64,000 nt of DNA from the NCBI RefSeq assembly GCF_004745865.1, contig NZ_SRKZ01000007.1, positions 235,770 through 299,769 of the forward strand, written 5' to 3'. Every line of letters begins with the position of its first letter. The stretch's first letter is position 1. Made by a program: the position numbers and the translations under genes. Source of the stretch: Hymenobacter wooponensis. GTDB lineage: Bacteria; Bacteroidota; Bacteroidia; Cytophagales; Hymenobacteraceae. Below, piece by piece: positions 8,547-16,244 of the stretch. A model generated the notes under the pieces. That model did not search any database, was not told the DNA's origin, and worked only from the letters and a program-made list of their open reading frames with translations.

Positions 8547-9377
8547 ATGACTGAAAGAACTTTTCCGGCTATTCATGGCCATCGTGGCTGCCGTGGCTTA
8601 CGCCCCGAAAATACCCTCCCGGCCTTCCGGTACGCGCTGGCCTTGGGCGTTGATGTGTTGGAGCTAGATGTTGTCATCTCCGCCGATCGGCAGGTGGTTG
8701 TCTCACATGAGCCATGGTTTTCGGCGGCTATTTGCCGCACGCCCCAGGGCCAGCCCATTGAGGCAGCCACTGAGCGGCAGCACAATCTCTATGAGCTTCC
8801 TTACGCGGTTATTCGGCAGTACGATTGCGGCCTTTCTCGGCACCCTGGCTTCCCGGAGCAGCAGCCGGAGCCGGCCTATAAACCACTGCTCCGTGAGGTG
8901 CTGCAGGAGGCGGAACGCTATGCGCAGAAGCTTGGGCGGCCGCCGGTACATTACAGCATCGAGATAAAAAGCTCACCCGCCAGCGACGGCATTTTCCATC
9001 CCGCACCCGCCGACTTTCTCGCGCTTGTACTCTCCGAGATTTCCATTGCGCAGGTAGGGGAGAGGACTACACTTTTATGCTTCGATAAGCGGGTGCTGCA
9101 GGTGGCCCGGCAACAAGCTCCCGGGCTTCCGCTGTGTCTGTTGGTAGAGGATGAACTACCCGCTCAAGACCACCTTCAGGAGCTCGGATTTTTGCCCGCC
9201 GTGTATGGCATGCACTACCCGTTGCTCACCCCTGGCCTAGCTGATTTTTTGCGGGAACAGGGAGTAGCATTTGTACCCTGGACGGTGAACCAACCCGAGG
9301 ACATGCGCCGCACTCTGGCGCTCCAGCCAGCCGGTATAACAACCGACTATCCGGATGTGCTTTTGGCTTTGCGGTAG
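8547..9377 (+). CDS. Glycerophosphodiester phosphodiesterase family protein
   Basis: GDPD enzymes release glycerol-3-phosphate and an alcohol from glycerophosphodiesters. The 276-residue sequence opens with the family core: H12-R13 in HGHRG, E21-N22-T23, metal ligands E39 and D41 in LELDV, and catalytic H54 in VVSHEP. A later E (IEIKS) and the terminal W.VN and GI.TDYPD.L motifs complete the TIM barrel. There is no signal peptide, so a cytoplasmic UgpQ-like role in phospholipid turnover is likely. A dense terminator lies ~130 bases downstream. Confidence 0.93.
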   Translation: MTERTFPAIHGHRGCRGLRPENTLPAFRYALALGVDVLELDVVISADRQVVVSHEPWFSAAICRTPQGQPIEAATERQHNLYELPYAVIRQYDCGLSRHPGFPEQQPEPAYKPLLREVLQEAERYAQKLGRPPVHYSIEIKSSPASDGIFHPAPADFLALVLSEISIAQVGERTTLLCFDKRVLQVARQQAPGLPLCLLVEDELPAQDHLQELGFLPAVYGMHYPLLTPGLADFLREQGVAFVPWTVNQPEDMRRTLALQPAGITTDYPDVLLALR

Positions 9378-9509
9378 GCTGCCCTTGCGTGCTCAGAGCG
9401 TTACAACTAAGTATCTCATCTCCGATAATCAGAGCCTAGTGCTGCCAACAGCGCTTAGGGTAGCTAGCACTAGCCTATGAAGACAACACAAGGTTTGTAA
9501 ACCAGTTAT

Positions 9510-9553
9510 AAAAGCGGCTGAAATGGTTCCTATGAGCTGTTTCAGCCGCTTTT
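9510..9553 (+). terminator. Rho-independent terminator
   Basis: AAAAGCGGCTGAAA pairs perfectly with TTTCAGCCGCTTTT around a 16-base loop. It lies about 130 bases after the phosphodiesterase stop and directly before the GTTAC repeat array, insulating the array from upstream transcription. Confidence 0.8.
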
Positions 9554-9562
9554 CACTTGTAT

Positions 9563-10125
9563 GTGTTACAGTGATACACTGTGTAATGTGACAGTGTATT
9601 GTTATATTATGTTACGTGTAACGTGTATCATATGTAACAGTGTTCTTGTTTTACAGTGTTACAGGTGTTATGTGTTACGTAAAAGTGTTTGGCTGTTTGA
9701 AACAGTTTTTACATATTTACACTACGAAAAGTAACACCCTATTTACATGCCAAACCAAGGCGAAATACTTCAGGAAGCCATTAAAAACAGCGGTATTTCC
9801 ATCACACGTATCGTGGAGGAACTGGGTATTACACGTCCAACCATCTACCGTAAATTCAAGGAGGATACACTTGATTACGCTTTCGTAAAGCGAGTGGGCG
9901 AAGTTATCGGACACGACTTTTCGCAAGACTTTACAGTGTTACAACAAGGTGCTTTGCCTTTTGTAACACCTGTTGTATCACCTACTGTATCGTCCGCGCC
10001 CCTATTAGGTGTAACACATAAGTCTGTTACACCCTCCGCCCCCGAATTAGACCCTACAAAGCAGCTTTTGGCCCTCCAAGCGAAATACATTGCCCTACTA
10101 GAGGCCTACAATGAATTGCTGTTAC
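9563..10125. repeat. GTTAC/GTAAC repeat array spanning an HTH gene and its upstream region
   Basis: GTGTTAC or its complement GTAACAC occurs at 9563, 9656, 9672, 9731, 9936, 9963 and 10011. The shorter core GTTAC/GTAAC occurs in addition at 9611, 9618, 9634, 10026 and 10121, giving 12 copies in about 560 bases where about one is expected by chance. GTTAC-GT-GTAAC at 9611-9622 is an inverted repeat. The seven copies before 9747 are noncoding, while five lie inside the HTH coding sequence. Clustering of an asymmetric motif in both orientations around an HTH gene suggests binding sites for that protein or another nucleoprotein assembly. This is inference. Confidence 0.75.
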
Positions 10126-10145
10126 GGGTGTATGGTCCTAAGTGA
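9747..10145 (+). CDS. Small helix-turn-helix DNA-binding protein with a C-terminal coiled-coil-like helix
   Basis: The protein has 132 residues. Residues ~6-60 form an HTH domain (GISITRIVEELGITRPTIYRKFKED, with the recognition helix at ~28-37). Residues ~65-105 are a Val/Thr/Pro/Ser-rich linker, and residues ~106-130 a helical segment (LLALQAKYIALLEAYNELLLR) whose heptad spacing suggests oligomerisation. I do not recognise a named family. Similar short HTH proteins with a C-terminal helix occur in Bacteroidota. The gene is embedded in the GTTAC array, and its linker residues (VTP, VTH) are encoded by copies of that motif. A parS-like site begins seven bases after the stop. Autoregulation through the array is likely but unproven. 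Confidence 0.72.
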   Translation: MPNQGEILQEAIKNSGISITRIVEELGITRPTIYRKFKEDTLDYAFVKRVGEVIGHDFSQDFTVLQQGALPFVTPVVSPTVSSAPLLGVTHKSVTPSAPELDPTKQLLALQAKYIALLEAYNELLLRVYGPK

Positions 10146-10151
10146 CAGATT

Positions 10152-10167
10152 TGTTCCACGTGAAACA
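10152..10167. promoter_or_regulatory. parS-like centromere site (TGTTCCACGTGAAACA)
   Basis: This 16-mer matches the bacterial chromosomal parS consensus (TGTTNCACGTGAAACA) at every specified base and has near-perfect dyad symmetry around CACGTG. ParB loads on such sites for chromosome segregation, and they usually cluster near oriC. I found no second copy in the window. parA and parB are not in the window either. Nearby dciA and recF support an origin-proximal location. Confidence 0.8.
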
Positions 10168-10385
10168 TATTTGTTTTGACTTCCTCTAACGGGTGATGAT
10201 TAGCAGCTGTAATCACAGCTAGTAGGGAGGCTAAGGTGAAAAGAAAGTAGAGGGGAAGGATAGTGGGGTGATGCTGGTAGTGGAGGAGCGATGAAGCATA
10301 TTGCGCCGCAGAAAACACGTCGGTACCAAAGCCAGATTCAGGCTTAAGTGGCCGCTGCTTACCCTTCCCAATTCAAGCTGCATTA

Positions 10386-10949
10386 ATGGCTAATCCAGTA
10401 CTCCCGGACGTGCGCCCGGTGTCTTATTCTCGCGTTACTCTTACCGAGTTGATGATCCCTTCTTATGCCAACTTTGGCGGTAAGATTCACGGTGGGATTC
10501 TGCTCTCGCTAATGGACAAAGTCGCCTACGCAGCAGCCTCCAAACACGCCGGCAATTACTGCGTGACGGTAAGCGTAGACGGGGTAAATTTTCTGCAGCC
10601 AGTGGAAGTAGGAGAGCTGGTTTCACTGCTGGCCTCCGTGAACTACGTAGGCCGGACTTCCCTGCTAGTAGGCATCAAGGTGATTGCCGAAGACGTGCGC
10701 ACCGGTACGGTGAAGCACACCAACACCAGCTACTTCACCATGGTTGCTAAAGACGACGCCGGGAAGCCTACCATAGTGCCGGAGCTATTGCTGGAAACCC
10801 CCGAGGATACCCGCCGCTTTCTGGAGGCAATCAAGCGCCGCGAGTTCAATGCCCAGTACCGGGAGCAGTTCGATAACGCCCGCACTGAGTTGGCCGCCGA
10901 GGAGCAGCTTCACCTCTTGCAGCAAGAGCGGTGTCAGCTCGGGTACTAA
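10386..10949 (+). CDS. Acyl-CoA thioesterase (hotdog fold, YciA/BACH-like)
   Basis: This enzyme hydrolyses acyl-CoA to free fatty acid and CoA. The 187-residue protein shows the acyl-CoA hydrolase core: PSYANFGGKIHGGILLSLMDKVAYAAASKHAG (catalytic Asp in LMD, residues ~40-42), VTVSVDGVNFLQPVEVGELV, NYVGRTSLLVGI, and TVKHTNTSYFTMVA. It ends in a long charged helix rich in Glu, Arg and Gln (~140-187). Single-domain proteins of this kind work as hexamers. The start is the first ATG after the parS region. It has no obvious operon partner. Confidence 0.9.
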   Translation: MANPVLPDVRPVSYSRVTLTELMIPSYANFGGKIHGGILLSLMDKVAYAAASKHAGNYCVTVSVDGVNFLQPVEVGELVSLLASVNYVGRTSLLVGIKVIAEDVRTGTVKHTNTSYFTMVAKDDAGKPTIVPELLLETPEDTRRFLEAIKRREFNAQYREQFDNARTELAAEEQLHLLQQERCQLGY

Positions 10950-11341
10950 GTACTGCAGGAGGAAGAAGGATAGAATAGGGGAGAGCCATTGACCAGCCCG
11001 AGTAGTTTAGCAAGGCCACGGACTCACGAGCGATAGTAGGGGTAAGAGGACACAACAAGGAGGCGTGTATAACCTAATGGTTCTTGTCCTCTCCAAGGCA
11101 AATGGATAATAAGCCCGGCGCGCATTATCAGATAAGCTAACCTTATCATGATGCATTCCTGTTGAGCTGACTATAGTCGTCAGGCCCAGCCGGACCCACA
11201 CAGGCAAGGCATGAATAGCAGATGTGCCTCTGTATAATGAGTAGGGGTAGCAGAAGAGAAGATCCTGCTCAGAGCAATCCTAAGTAAGCCAGTTGCTCAC
11301 AGGAAAGCAGACGGAACGTTGCTAAGCAGGAGGGGGTAGGC
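10950..11341. other. Gene-free stretch of ~390 bases
   Basis: Short open frames on the minus strand here give Arg/Pro/Leu-rich translations without recognisable pattern, so I reject them. I see no strong terminator, tRNA or known RNA motif. TTATCAGATAAG near 11130 is a short dyad. The stretch lies between the thioesterase and dciA 3' ends and may end transcription in a way I cannot recognise. Confidence 0.4.
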
Positions 11342-11665
11342 CTAGAGGAAGACCACCTCCTTAATCACTTCCTCTCCAACTTCAGCATTGATGATTTCCA
11401 GGACCCGAGTCTTGGCCATGAAGAGCTCGTGCTTAAGCGGGGCAGAAGAGAGGCGAACAAAGAGCTTGCCCTGGCTGACGTATACCTCCTGAGTCTTCAT
11501 GGCTACGGCCTTGCCCATCACCCGCTCCCAGCTCGATACTACCACCACCTCGTTGAGCTTACCCTGCAGCCGATATGCTTTCAGCAAAGCCTTAATACCA
11601 TCCTTCAGCGGGACAATATCCGACTGACGGGAATTTTCAGGTGAATAAGGTTTTTTAAAAGCCAT
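11342..11665 (-). CDS. dciA: DciA family (DUF721) protein, predicted replicative helicase operator
   Basis: DUF721/DciA proteins interact with the replicative helicase DnaB in bacteria that lack DnaC. The 107-residue sequence has the family core: LKDGIKALLKAYRLQGKLNEVVVVSSWERVMGKAVAMKT, then VYVSQGKLFVRLSSAPLKHELFMAKTRVLEIINAEVG and a terminal VVFL. It lies directly after recF on the same strand with a 78-base gap, an arrangement common in Bacteroidota. It can also be transcribed from its own -7 box at 11723-11730. Short length is normal for Bacteroidota members. Confidence 0.88.
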   Translation of the reverse strand: MAFKKPYSPENSRQSDIVPLKDGIKALLKAYRLQGKLNEVVVVSSWERVMGKAVAMKTQEVYVSQGKLFVRLSSAPLKHELFMAKTRVLEIINAEVGEEVIKEVVFL

Positions 11666-11722
11666 TTCAGTAAAATAACGCGCGAAGAAACAGGCCCCTG
11701 TCAGTAGATAACGGAGCTAGTG

Positions 11723-11730
11723 CAAAGGTA
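11723..11730 (-). promoter_or_regulatory. -7 promoter box (TACCTTTG) in the recF-dciA gap
   Basis: CAAAGGTA on the plus strand reads TACCTTTG toward dciA, about 60 bases before its ATG. It could give dciA expression independent of recF. The -33 TTG is not clear. Confidence 0.45.
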
Positions 11731-11743
11731 ACCCCAAGCCGAG

Positions 11744-12856
11744 CTAGAGTAGCGCTACTTTACCCGAATCGACCCGGAACCGGCGGATATCATTTGATAG
11801 GGAGGAGAGAATACGGTCAGTCCTCTCAAGGTGGGTATCGGTAAGGAAGATCTGCCCGAAAGTCTGGTTCGCGACGAGTTGCATAAGTCGAGTTATCCGC
11901 TTCTCATCGAGGCGGTCGAAGATGTCGTCGAGCAGGAGTAGGGGCTTGTGCTGCTTACGGGCGGCAAGCACCTCAAATTGTGCCAGCTTAAGCGCAATGG
12001 CAAATGACTTCTGCTGACCCTGGGAGCCGTAGCCCTTCACCGCTAGGCCATCCATCAAAAAGGTCACATCGTCGCGGTGGGGGCCGAGCGTGGTGCGCTG
12101 CAGAGAAATGTCTTTGCGCTCCTGCAGGCGGAGGAGCTTGAGGAAGTCGGCACCAGGTAGCTCACTCTTATAGGTAAGCGTGACTACCTCCCGGGCATCA
12201 GCCAGCTGCTCATAGTGGCGCTGAAATACGGGCTCGAACTCCTGTAGAAACTCCTGCCGGCGCTGGGCTAGTTGCTCGCCCAACGGAGCCAGCTGTTCAT
12301 CCAGTACTAATAGGTAGTCGCGGTCGTAACCACCCTGCCGATCGGTGGCCAGCTTAAGAAGGGAGTTGCGTTGCTTGAGCAGGTGGGAGTACTTAATCAG
12401 AACTTCCAGGTACTCGTGGTCGAGCTGGGAGATAAGACTATCGAAGTACTTGCGCCGCTCCTCGCTGCCCTGCCGGATGAGGTCCGTGTCGTACGGGGAG
12501 ATGAGTACGACTGGAAAGCGCCCGATGTGGTCGGAGATTCTATCGTAGGCCTGCTTGTCGTGGAGGACCGATTTCTTTTGACCCGTGCGGAGGCTGCACT
12601 GAATAGTCTCGCCTTTGTCTTCATCAGAAAGTTTGAACTTGCCCCGCACCACAAAGAACTCTTCTCCTTGTTTTATGCTTTGTGCATCAGAAGATGTGAA
12701 CGCACTTTTGGTGAGCGACAAGTAATGGATGGCATCCAATAGGTTGGTCTTCCCACTACCGTTGTCGCCCACAAAGCAATTGATGTGGGGGGAGAGTAAA
12801 AGGTTTGCCTCGTCGTAGTTCTTGAAGAACAATAAATGCAGGTTTTCTAGAATCAT
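11744..12856 (-). CDS. recF: DNA replication and repair protein RecF
   Basis: RecF is an SMC-like ATPase that helps load RecA at single-strand gaps with RecO and RecR. The 370 residues include Walker A GDNGSGKTN (residues 30-38), DAIHYLSLTKSAF directly after it, the ABC-type signature YGSQGQQKSFAIALKLAQ and Walker B LLLLDDIFDRLDEKR, followed by the D-loop and a QIFLTDTHLER H-loop equivalent. All ATPase residues are intact. The gene is transcribed away from pdhA, whose start is only 66 bases off, so divergent promoters must share that gap. recF near dciA and a parS-like site fits an origin-proximal region. Confidence 0.96.
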   Translation of the reverse strand: MILENLHLLFFKNYDEANLLLSPHINCFVGDNGSGKTNLLDAIHYLSLTKSAFTSSDAQSIKQGEEFFVVRGKFKLSDEDKGETIQCSLRTGQKKSVLHDKQAYDRISDHIGRFPVVLISPYDTDLIRQGSEERRKYFDSLISQLDHEYLEVLIKYSHLLKQRNSLLKLATDRQGGYDRDYLLVLDEQLAPLGEQLAQRRQEFLQEFEPVFQRHYEQLADAREVVTLTYKSELPGADFLKLLRLQERKDISLQRTTLGPHRDDVTFLMDGLAVKGYGSQGQQKSFAIALKLAQFEVLAARKQHKPLLLLDDIFDRLDEKRITRLMQLVANQTFGQIFLTDTHLERTDRILSSLSNDIRRFRVDSGKVALL

Positions 12857-12885
12857 GCGCGGTTCGGAATTGCAATCCTTTTACG

Positions 12886-12893
12886 TACTTTCG
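12886..12893 (+). promoter_or_regulatory. Possible -7 promoter box (TACTTTCG) for pdhA
   Basis: The sequence lies 29 bases before the pdhA ATG in the 66-base divergent gap to recF. It deviates from TAnnTTTG in the last positions, and the nearest upstream TTG (12870-12872) is too close to be a good -33 element. Confidence 0.35.
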
Positions 12894-12922
12894 CATCCCA
12901 AACGCGAACAACCGAGAGCAAG

Positions 12923-14092
12923 ATGGCGGAGACGAAAGTAAAGGCTGCCTCCAAGGCTTCCAATTCGACGAAAAAATCGTCGACCCCTAAAGCTGCATCC
13001 TCTAAGGACACCGATACGGTGAAGCAGCCCGATCCGGTATTGCCCCCAGCGAATGCTGAGGCAGAAGCCGCAACCGGCGCCCCCAAGGCTACTACGCCGG
13101 TCAACCCCGAATTCCCGAAGGAGACCTACCTGCAGTGGTATGAGCAAATGCAGCTCATGCGCAAATTCGAAGAGAAGGCAGGACAGCTCTACGGTCAGCA
13201 AAAGATCAAAGGCTTCTGCCACCTCTACATTGGCCAGGAGGCCTGCGTAGCTGGTGCCGTATCGGCTTTGACTAAAGATGACAAGTGGATTACGGCCTAC
13301 CGTGACCACGCGCATCCGCTGGCCTTGGGTACTTCGCCTAATGCCATAATGGCGGAGTTGTTCGCGAAAGCTACCGGCTGCTCGAAAGGCAAAGGTGGCT
13401 CAATGCACATCTTCGACAAGGAGGTGAACTTCATTGGTGGCCACGGTATCGTGGGCGGTCAGGTTCCACTCGGAGCTGGCATTGCCTTCGCTGAGAAATA
13501 CAACAAGACCGGCAACCTCTGCATCTGCTACATGGGCGATGGTGCTGTGCGCCAAGGTGCCCTGCACGAAGCCTTCAACATGGCTATGCTGTGGAAGCTG
13601 CCCGTGATCTTCGTAGTAGAGAACAACGGCTACGCCATGGGTACCTCCGTGCAGCGTACCTCCAACGTAACCGAACTCTATACATTGGGTGAGAGCTACG
13701 ACATGCCGTCGGAGCCGGTGAACGCCATGAACGTGGAAGACGTGCACAACGCCGTAGCCCGTGCCGCTGAGCGTGCTCGTGCTGGTGAAGGCCCAACGTT
13801 CCTGGAGTTCAAGACCTATCGTTACAAAGGCCACTCCATGAGTGACCCCGCCAAGTACCGCACCAAAGAGGAACTGGAGGATTACCGTTCCCGCGACTCC
13901 ATCGAAGCAGTACGTCACACCATCCTGACCAATAACATGGCTACGGAGGATGATCTGGTTGCCATTGATGAGAAGATCAAGGCCCAGGTTCAGGAGTCAG
14001 TTGAGTTTGCTGAAACCTCACCGTATCCTACCGCCGACGAGCTGTACAAAGACGTGTACGTGCAGCAGGACTATCCTTACATCCGCGACTAG
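12923..14092 (+). CDS. pdhA: Pyruvate dehydrogenase E1 component, alpha subunit
   Basis: E1-alpha binds thiamine diphosphate and, with E1-beta, decarboxylates pyruvate for acetyl-CoA synthesis. The 389-residue protein shows KFEEKAGQLYGQQKIKGFCHLYIGQEA, the phosphorylation-loop-like YRDHAHPLALG, GKGGSMH, and the ThDP motif from GDGAVRQG (~204) to VVENNGYAMGT (~232). YRYKGHSMSDPAKYRTKEE is characteristic of E1-alpha. The first ~65 residues are a Lys/Ala/Ser/Pro-rich extension absent from most homologues. E1-beta and E2 are not adjacent, which is usual in Bacteroidota. A TACTTTCG sequence at 12886-12893 may be its -7 box. Confidence 0.95.
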   Translation: MAETKVKAASKASNSTKKSSTPKAASSKDTDTVKQPDPVLPPANAEAEAATGAPKATTPVNPEFPKETYLQWYEQMQLMRKFEEKAGQLYGQQKIKGFCHLYIGQEACVAGAVSALTKDDKWITAYRDHAHPLALGTSPNAIMAELFAKATGCSKGKGGSMHIFDKEVNFIGGHGIVGGQVPLGAGIAFAEKYNKTGNLCICYMGDGAVRQGALHEAFNMAMLWKLPVIFVVENNGYAMGTSVQRTSNVTELYTLGESYDMPSEPVNAMNVEDVHNAVARAAERARAGEGPTFLEFKTYRYKGHSMSDPAKYRTKEELEDYRSRDSIEAVRHTILTNNMATEDDLVAIDEKIKAQVQESVEFAETSPYPTADELYKDVYVQQDYPYIRD

Positions 14093-14142
14093 TCAGCGGA
14101 AATTTAACCAGCCCCACGTAGCTGCCTTTTTGAGCTAATTCC

Positions 14143-14916
14143 ATGTCGAAGATTCCTTTTACGGGCAAGAGTCCCCAGGCTCGCCAGCAACAGCAGGTAG
14201 TGTCCTCGGACCCTCTGCAGCCGGCCGAAGCCTACAACCCGGAGCACCCGCTCCTGGAAGACCCAGACGCACTGGCTATCCGCCTGGCTGAGTCGGAGGA
14301 CTTCCTGCGTCGTAACAAGAACGTCTTGTTAGGCCTAGCGGCTGTGGTGATACTGGCAGTTGCTGGTGCCTTTGGGTACTACCTATGGCGGTCTTCACAG
14401 GATGAGAAAGGCCAGGCTGCCATGTTCCGGGCAGTAAGCTACTGGGAGGCGGACTCGCTGCAAAAAGCTATGAAAGGCGACGGCCGCAACCTGGGTCTGG
14501 AGCGTGTGGCTTCGGAGTACAGCGGAACGGCTGCCGGCAACCTTGCTAACTTCTATGCTGGCGTGGCCGCTCTGAAAGAAGGCAAGTACAAAGAGGCGGT
14601 AGACTTCTTGGAAGACTTCAGCTCTGACGACCTGCTGGTACAAGCTCGGGCTTACGCTTTGCTGGGTGATGCACACCTGGAGCTGAACCAGCCGAAGGAG
14701 GCCGCTGACTTCTACAATAAGGCCGCTAACCATAATGCCAACGAGTACTTCTCGCCCGGTTACTTGCTGAAGGAAGCTACCGCTCGTGAGCTGGCTAAAG
14801 ATTACGATGGTGCTATTACGGCATACGACAAGATTCTGAATGATTACCCCGCTGCTGCTGAGGCAGGCGAGGCTAAGCAATACAAAGCCCGTGACGAGGC
14901 TATGGCTGGTAAATAG
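14143..14916 (+). CDS. TPR repeat membrane protein, YfgM-like
   Basis: The 257-residue protein has a polar N-terminal part (1-58), one transmembrane helix (~59-83, VLLGLAAVVILAVAGAFGYYLW) and a C-terminal domain with tetratricopeptide repeats. Clear units are YKEAVDFLEDF, ARAYALLGDAHLELNQPKEAADFYNKAA and ARELAKDYDGAITAYDKILNDYP. The layout matches YfgM-type proteins that accompany the Sec translocon and periplasmic chaperones. In Bacteroidota a gene like this commonly precedes the lumazine synthase gene, as here. A perfect terminator separates the two. The precise role is unknown. Confidence 0.82.
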   Translation: MSKIPFTGKSPQARQQQQVVSSDPLQPAEAYNPEHPLLEDPDALAIRLAESEDFLRRNKNVLLGLAAVVILAVAGAFGYYLWRSSQDEKGQAAMFRAVSYWEADSLQKAMKGDGRNLGLERVASEYSGTAAGNLANFYAGVAALKEGKYKEAVDFLEDFSSDDLLVQARAYALLGDAHLELNQPKEAADFYNKAANHNANEYFSPGYLLKEATARELAKDYDGAITAYDKILNDYPAAAEAGEAKQYKARDEAMAGK

Positions 14917-14940
14917 TCATAGCCTTCGCACCAGAAACAG

Positions 14941-14968
14941 AAAAGGTGGCCTAGGCCACCTTTTCTGT
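14941..14968 (+). terminator. Rho-independent terminator built on GGCCTAGGCC
   Basis: AAAAGGTGGCC and GGCCACCTTTT pair perfectly around TA, followed by a weak T-run. The tip contains both orientations of the over-represented heptamer. Confidence 0.8.
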
Positions 14969-15089
14969 TTATAAATGGCACAGCTCAAACAATGCAGAGC
15001 TTCAATAGTAAGTAGGCAACACTAAGTTCATTGCCTGAGCACTCTTTCGAGCGCTAGGCCACTTCACTCCTGATATACTCAAGAACTTC

Positions 15090-15566
15090 ATGGCAACCGC
15101 ACTGAAAAACCTCAGCGACTACACCTCCGATAACTTCATCGATATTTCTGATAAGCGCTTCGGGTTGGTAGTGGCCGAGTGGAACCGCGAGATTACCGAC
15201 ACCTTGGCCCGCGGGGCATACGAGACCCTGATCAAGCATGGCGCCAAGCCCGAGAATATCTTCCGTAACACGGTGCCCGGTAGCTTTGAGCTTACTCTGG
15301 GTGCACAACTGCTAGCCCAGCACGAGGAGATTGATGCCGTAATCTGCCTGGGAGTAGTCATCAAAGGGGAAACCAAGCACGATGACTACATCTGCCACGC
15401 TGTAGCCAGCGGCATTACGAACGTAGGCCTGAAATTTAACAAACCGGTAATCTTTGGCTTAGTGACCACCAATACACTAGAACAAGCCTGGGATCGGGCG
15501 GGCGGAAAGCACGGCAATAAAGGTGTAGAAGGGGCTGTTGCCGCTATTCACATGCTTGGCTTCTAG
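15090..15566 (+). CDS. ribH: 6,7-dimethyl-8-ribityllumazine synthase
   Basis: This enzyme condenses the ribityl-amino-uracil intermediate with dihydroxybutanone phosphate, the penultimate step of riboflavin synthesis. The 158 residues carry the family motifs FGLVVAEWNREIT, TVPGSFELTLGAQLLAQ, AVICLGVVIKGETKHDDYICHAVASGI (catalytic His in KHDDYI), PVIFGLVTTNT and EQAWDRAGGKHGNKG, which covers the phosphate-binding region. It would assemble into a pentamer or icosahedral shell. No FMN riboswitch is visible upstream. Confidence 0.96.
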   Translation: MATALKNLSDYTSDNFIDISDKRFGLVVAEWNREITDTLARGAYETLIKHGAKPENIFRNTVPGSFELTLGAQLLAQHEEIDAVICLGVVIKGETKHDDYICHAVASGITNVGLKFNKPVIFGLVTTNTLEQAWDRAGGKHGNKGVEGAVAAIHMLGF

Positions 15567-15838
15567 CACAACACTATTCCGCAGTGCGGTTAGCATTGTC
15601 ATGTAGTCAGCAACTGACAAGGCTAATCAGACTGAACTATAGCTCAATAACCGACAAAACCGTAGCTTTGCGGCCGTAAATGCTGTGTTGGAATACGCAA
15701 TGCAGCCAACTGACCTACCGGCTTAGGAAATCCTAAACTAATTTTCTGAGCATGCTGTTGGAAGCTCAAGTGGCTATTACGCTGTCCTGCAGTCGTTGCT
15801 AACTTTTCCTATTATCCCTCTAATCTCCCTGCACCAAC

Positions 15839-16222
15839 ATGAGTGACGAATCCCTACGCTATTCCAGGGAAGAACTGGCTGAATTTGAGCAAATCATTCA
15901 AGACAAGCTCACAGCTGCTCGCAAGGAAGTAGCGTTCATCAAAGAAACGCTGAGCCGCAAAAACGATTCGGGTACCGATAACACGGCTTCTTCCTCGAAG
16001 GTGCTGGAAGATGGTGCGGATACGGCTGAGAAAGAAAGCCTGAACCAGCTGGCTTCGCGCCAGATGAAGTTCATCCAGCAGCTCGAAAACGCTCTCGTGC
16101 GCATCAAGAACGGCACCTACGGTGTTTGCATTGGTACTGGCAAGCTGATCCCGAAGGAGCGCTTGCGTGCAGTACCGCACACGCAGCATTCTATTGAGGC
16201 CAAAATGGCTCGTCGCGACTAA
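15839..16222 (+). CDS. DksA/TraR family protein with a degenerate zinc finger
   Basis: DksA-like proteins bind RNA polymerase through the secondary channel. The 127-residue sequence has a long coiled-coil part (~8-85), with ADTAEKESLNQLASRQMKFIQQLENALVRIKNGTYGVC leading into the globular end. In place of the four zinc cysteines there is one (Cys in YGVCIGTG). The others are replaced (TGKLIP, PHTQHSIEAK). Loss of zinc ligands is common in Bacteroidota members, where the fold seems to be kept without metal. KERLRAVP is intact. A strong terminator follows. Confidence 0.88.
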   Translation: MSDESLRYSREELAEFEQIIQDKLTAARKEVAFIKETLSRKNDSGTDNTASSSKVLEDGADTAEKESLNQLASRQMKFIQQLENALVRIKNGTYGVCIGTGKLIPKERLRAVPHTQHSIEAKMARRD

Positions 16223-16244
16223 ACGCGCGATACCCAACATTTCT

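Noticed and set aside
9640..9888. 82-residue open frame in the GTTAC array
   Set aside because: It overlaps the better supported HTH gene in another frame and has Cys/Phe/Lys-biased composition from the repeats.
9563..10125. CRISPR array
   Set aside because: Repeats are short (5-7 bases), irregularly spaced and in both orientations, unlike CRISPR repeats; no cas gene is present.
10950..11341. Two minus-strand frames of ~70 residues
   Set aside because: No recognisable pattern, poor composition and no start context.
9378..11341. DnaA box cluster/oriC
   Set aside because: I could not find TTATNCACA clusters or a DUE-like AT tract in this area; only parS-like and GTTAC motifs are seen.
13400..13918. 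172-residue minus-strand frame
   Set aside because: Antisense to pdhA.
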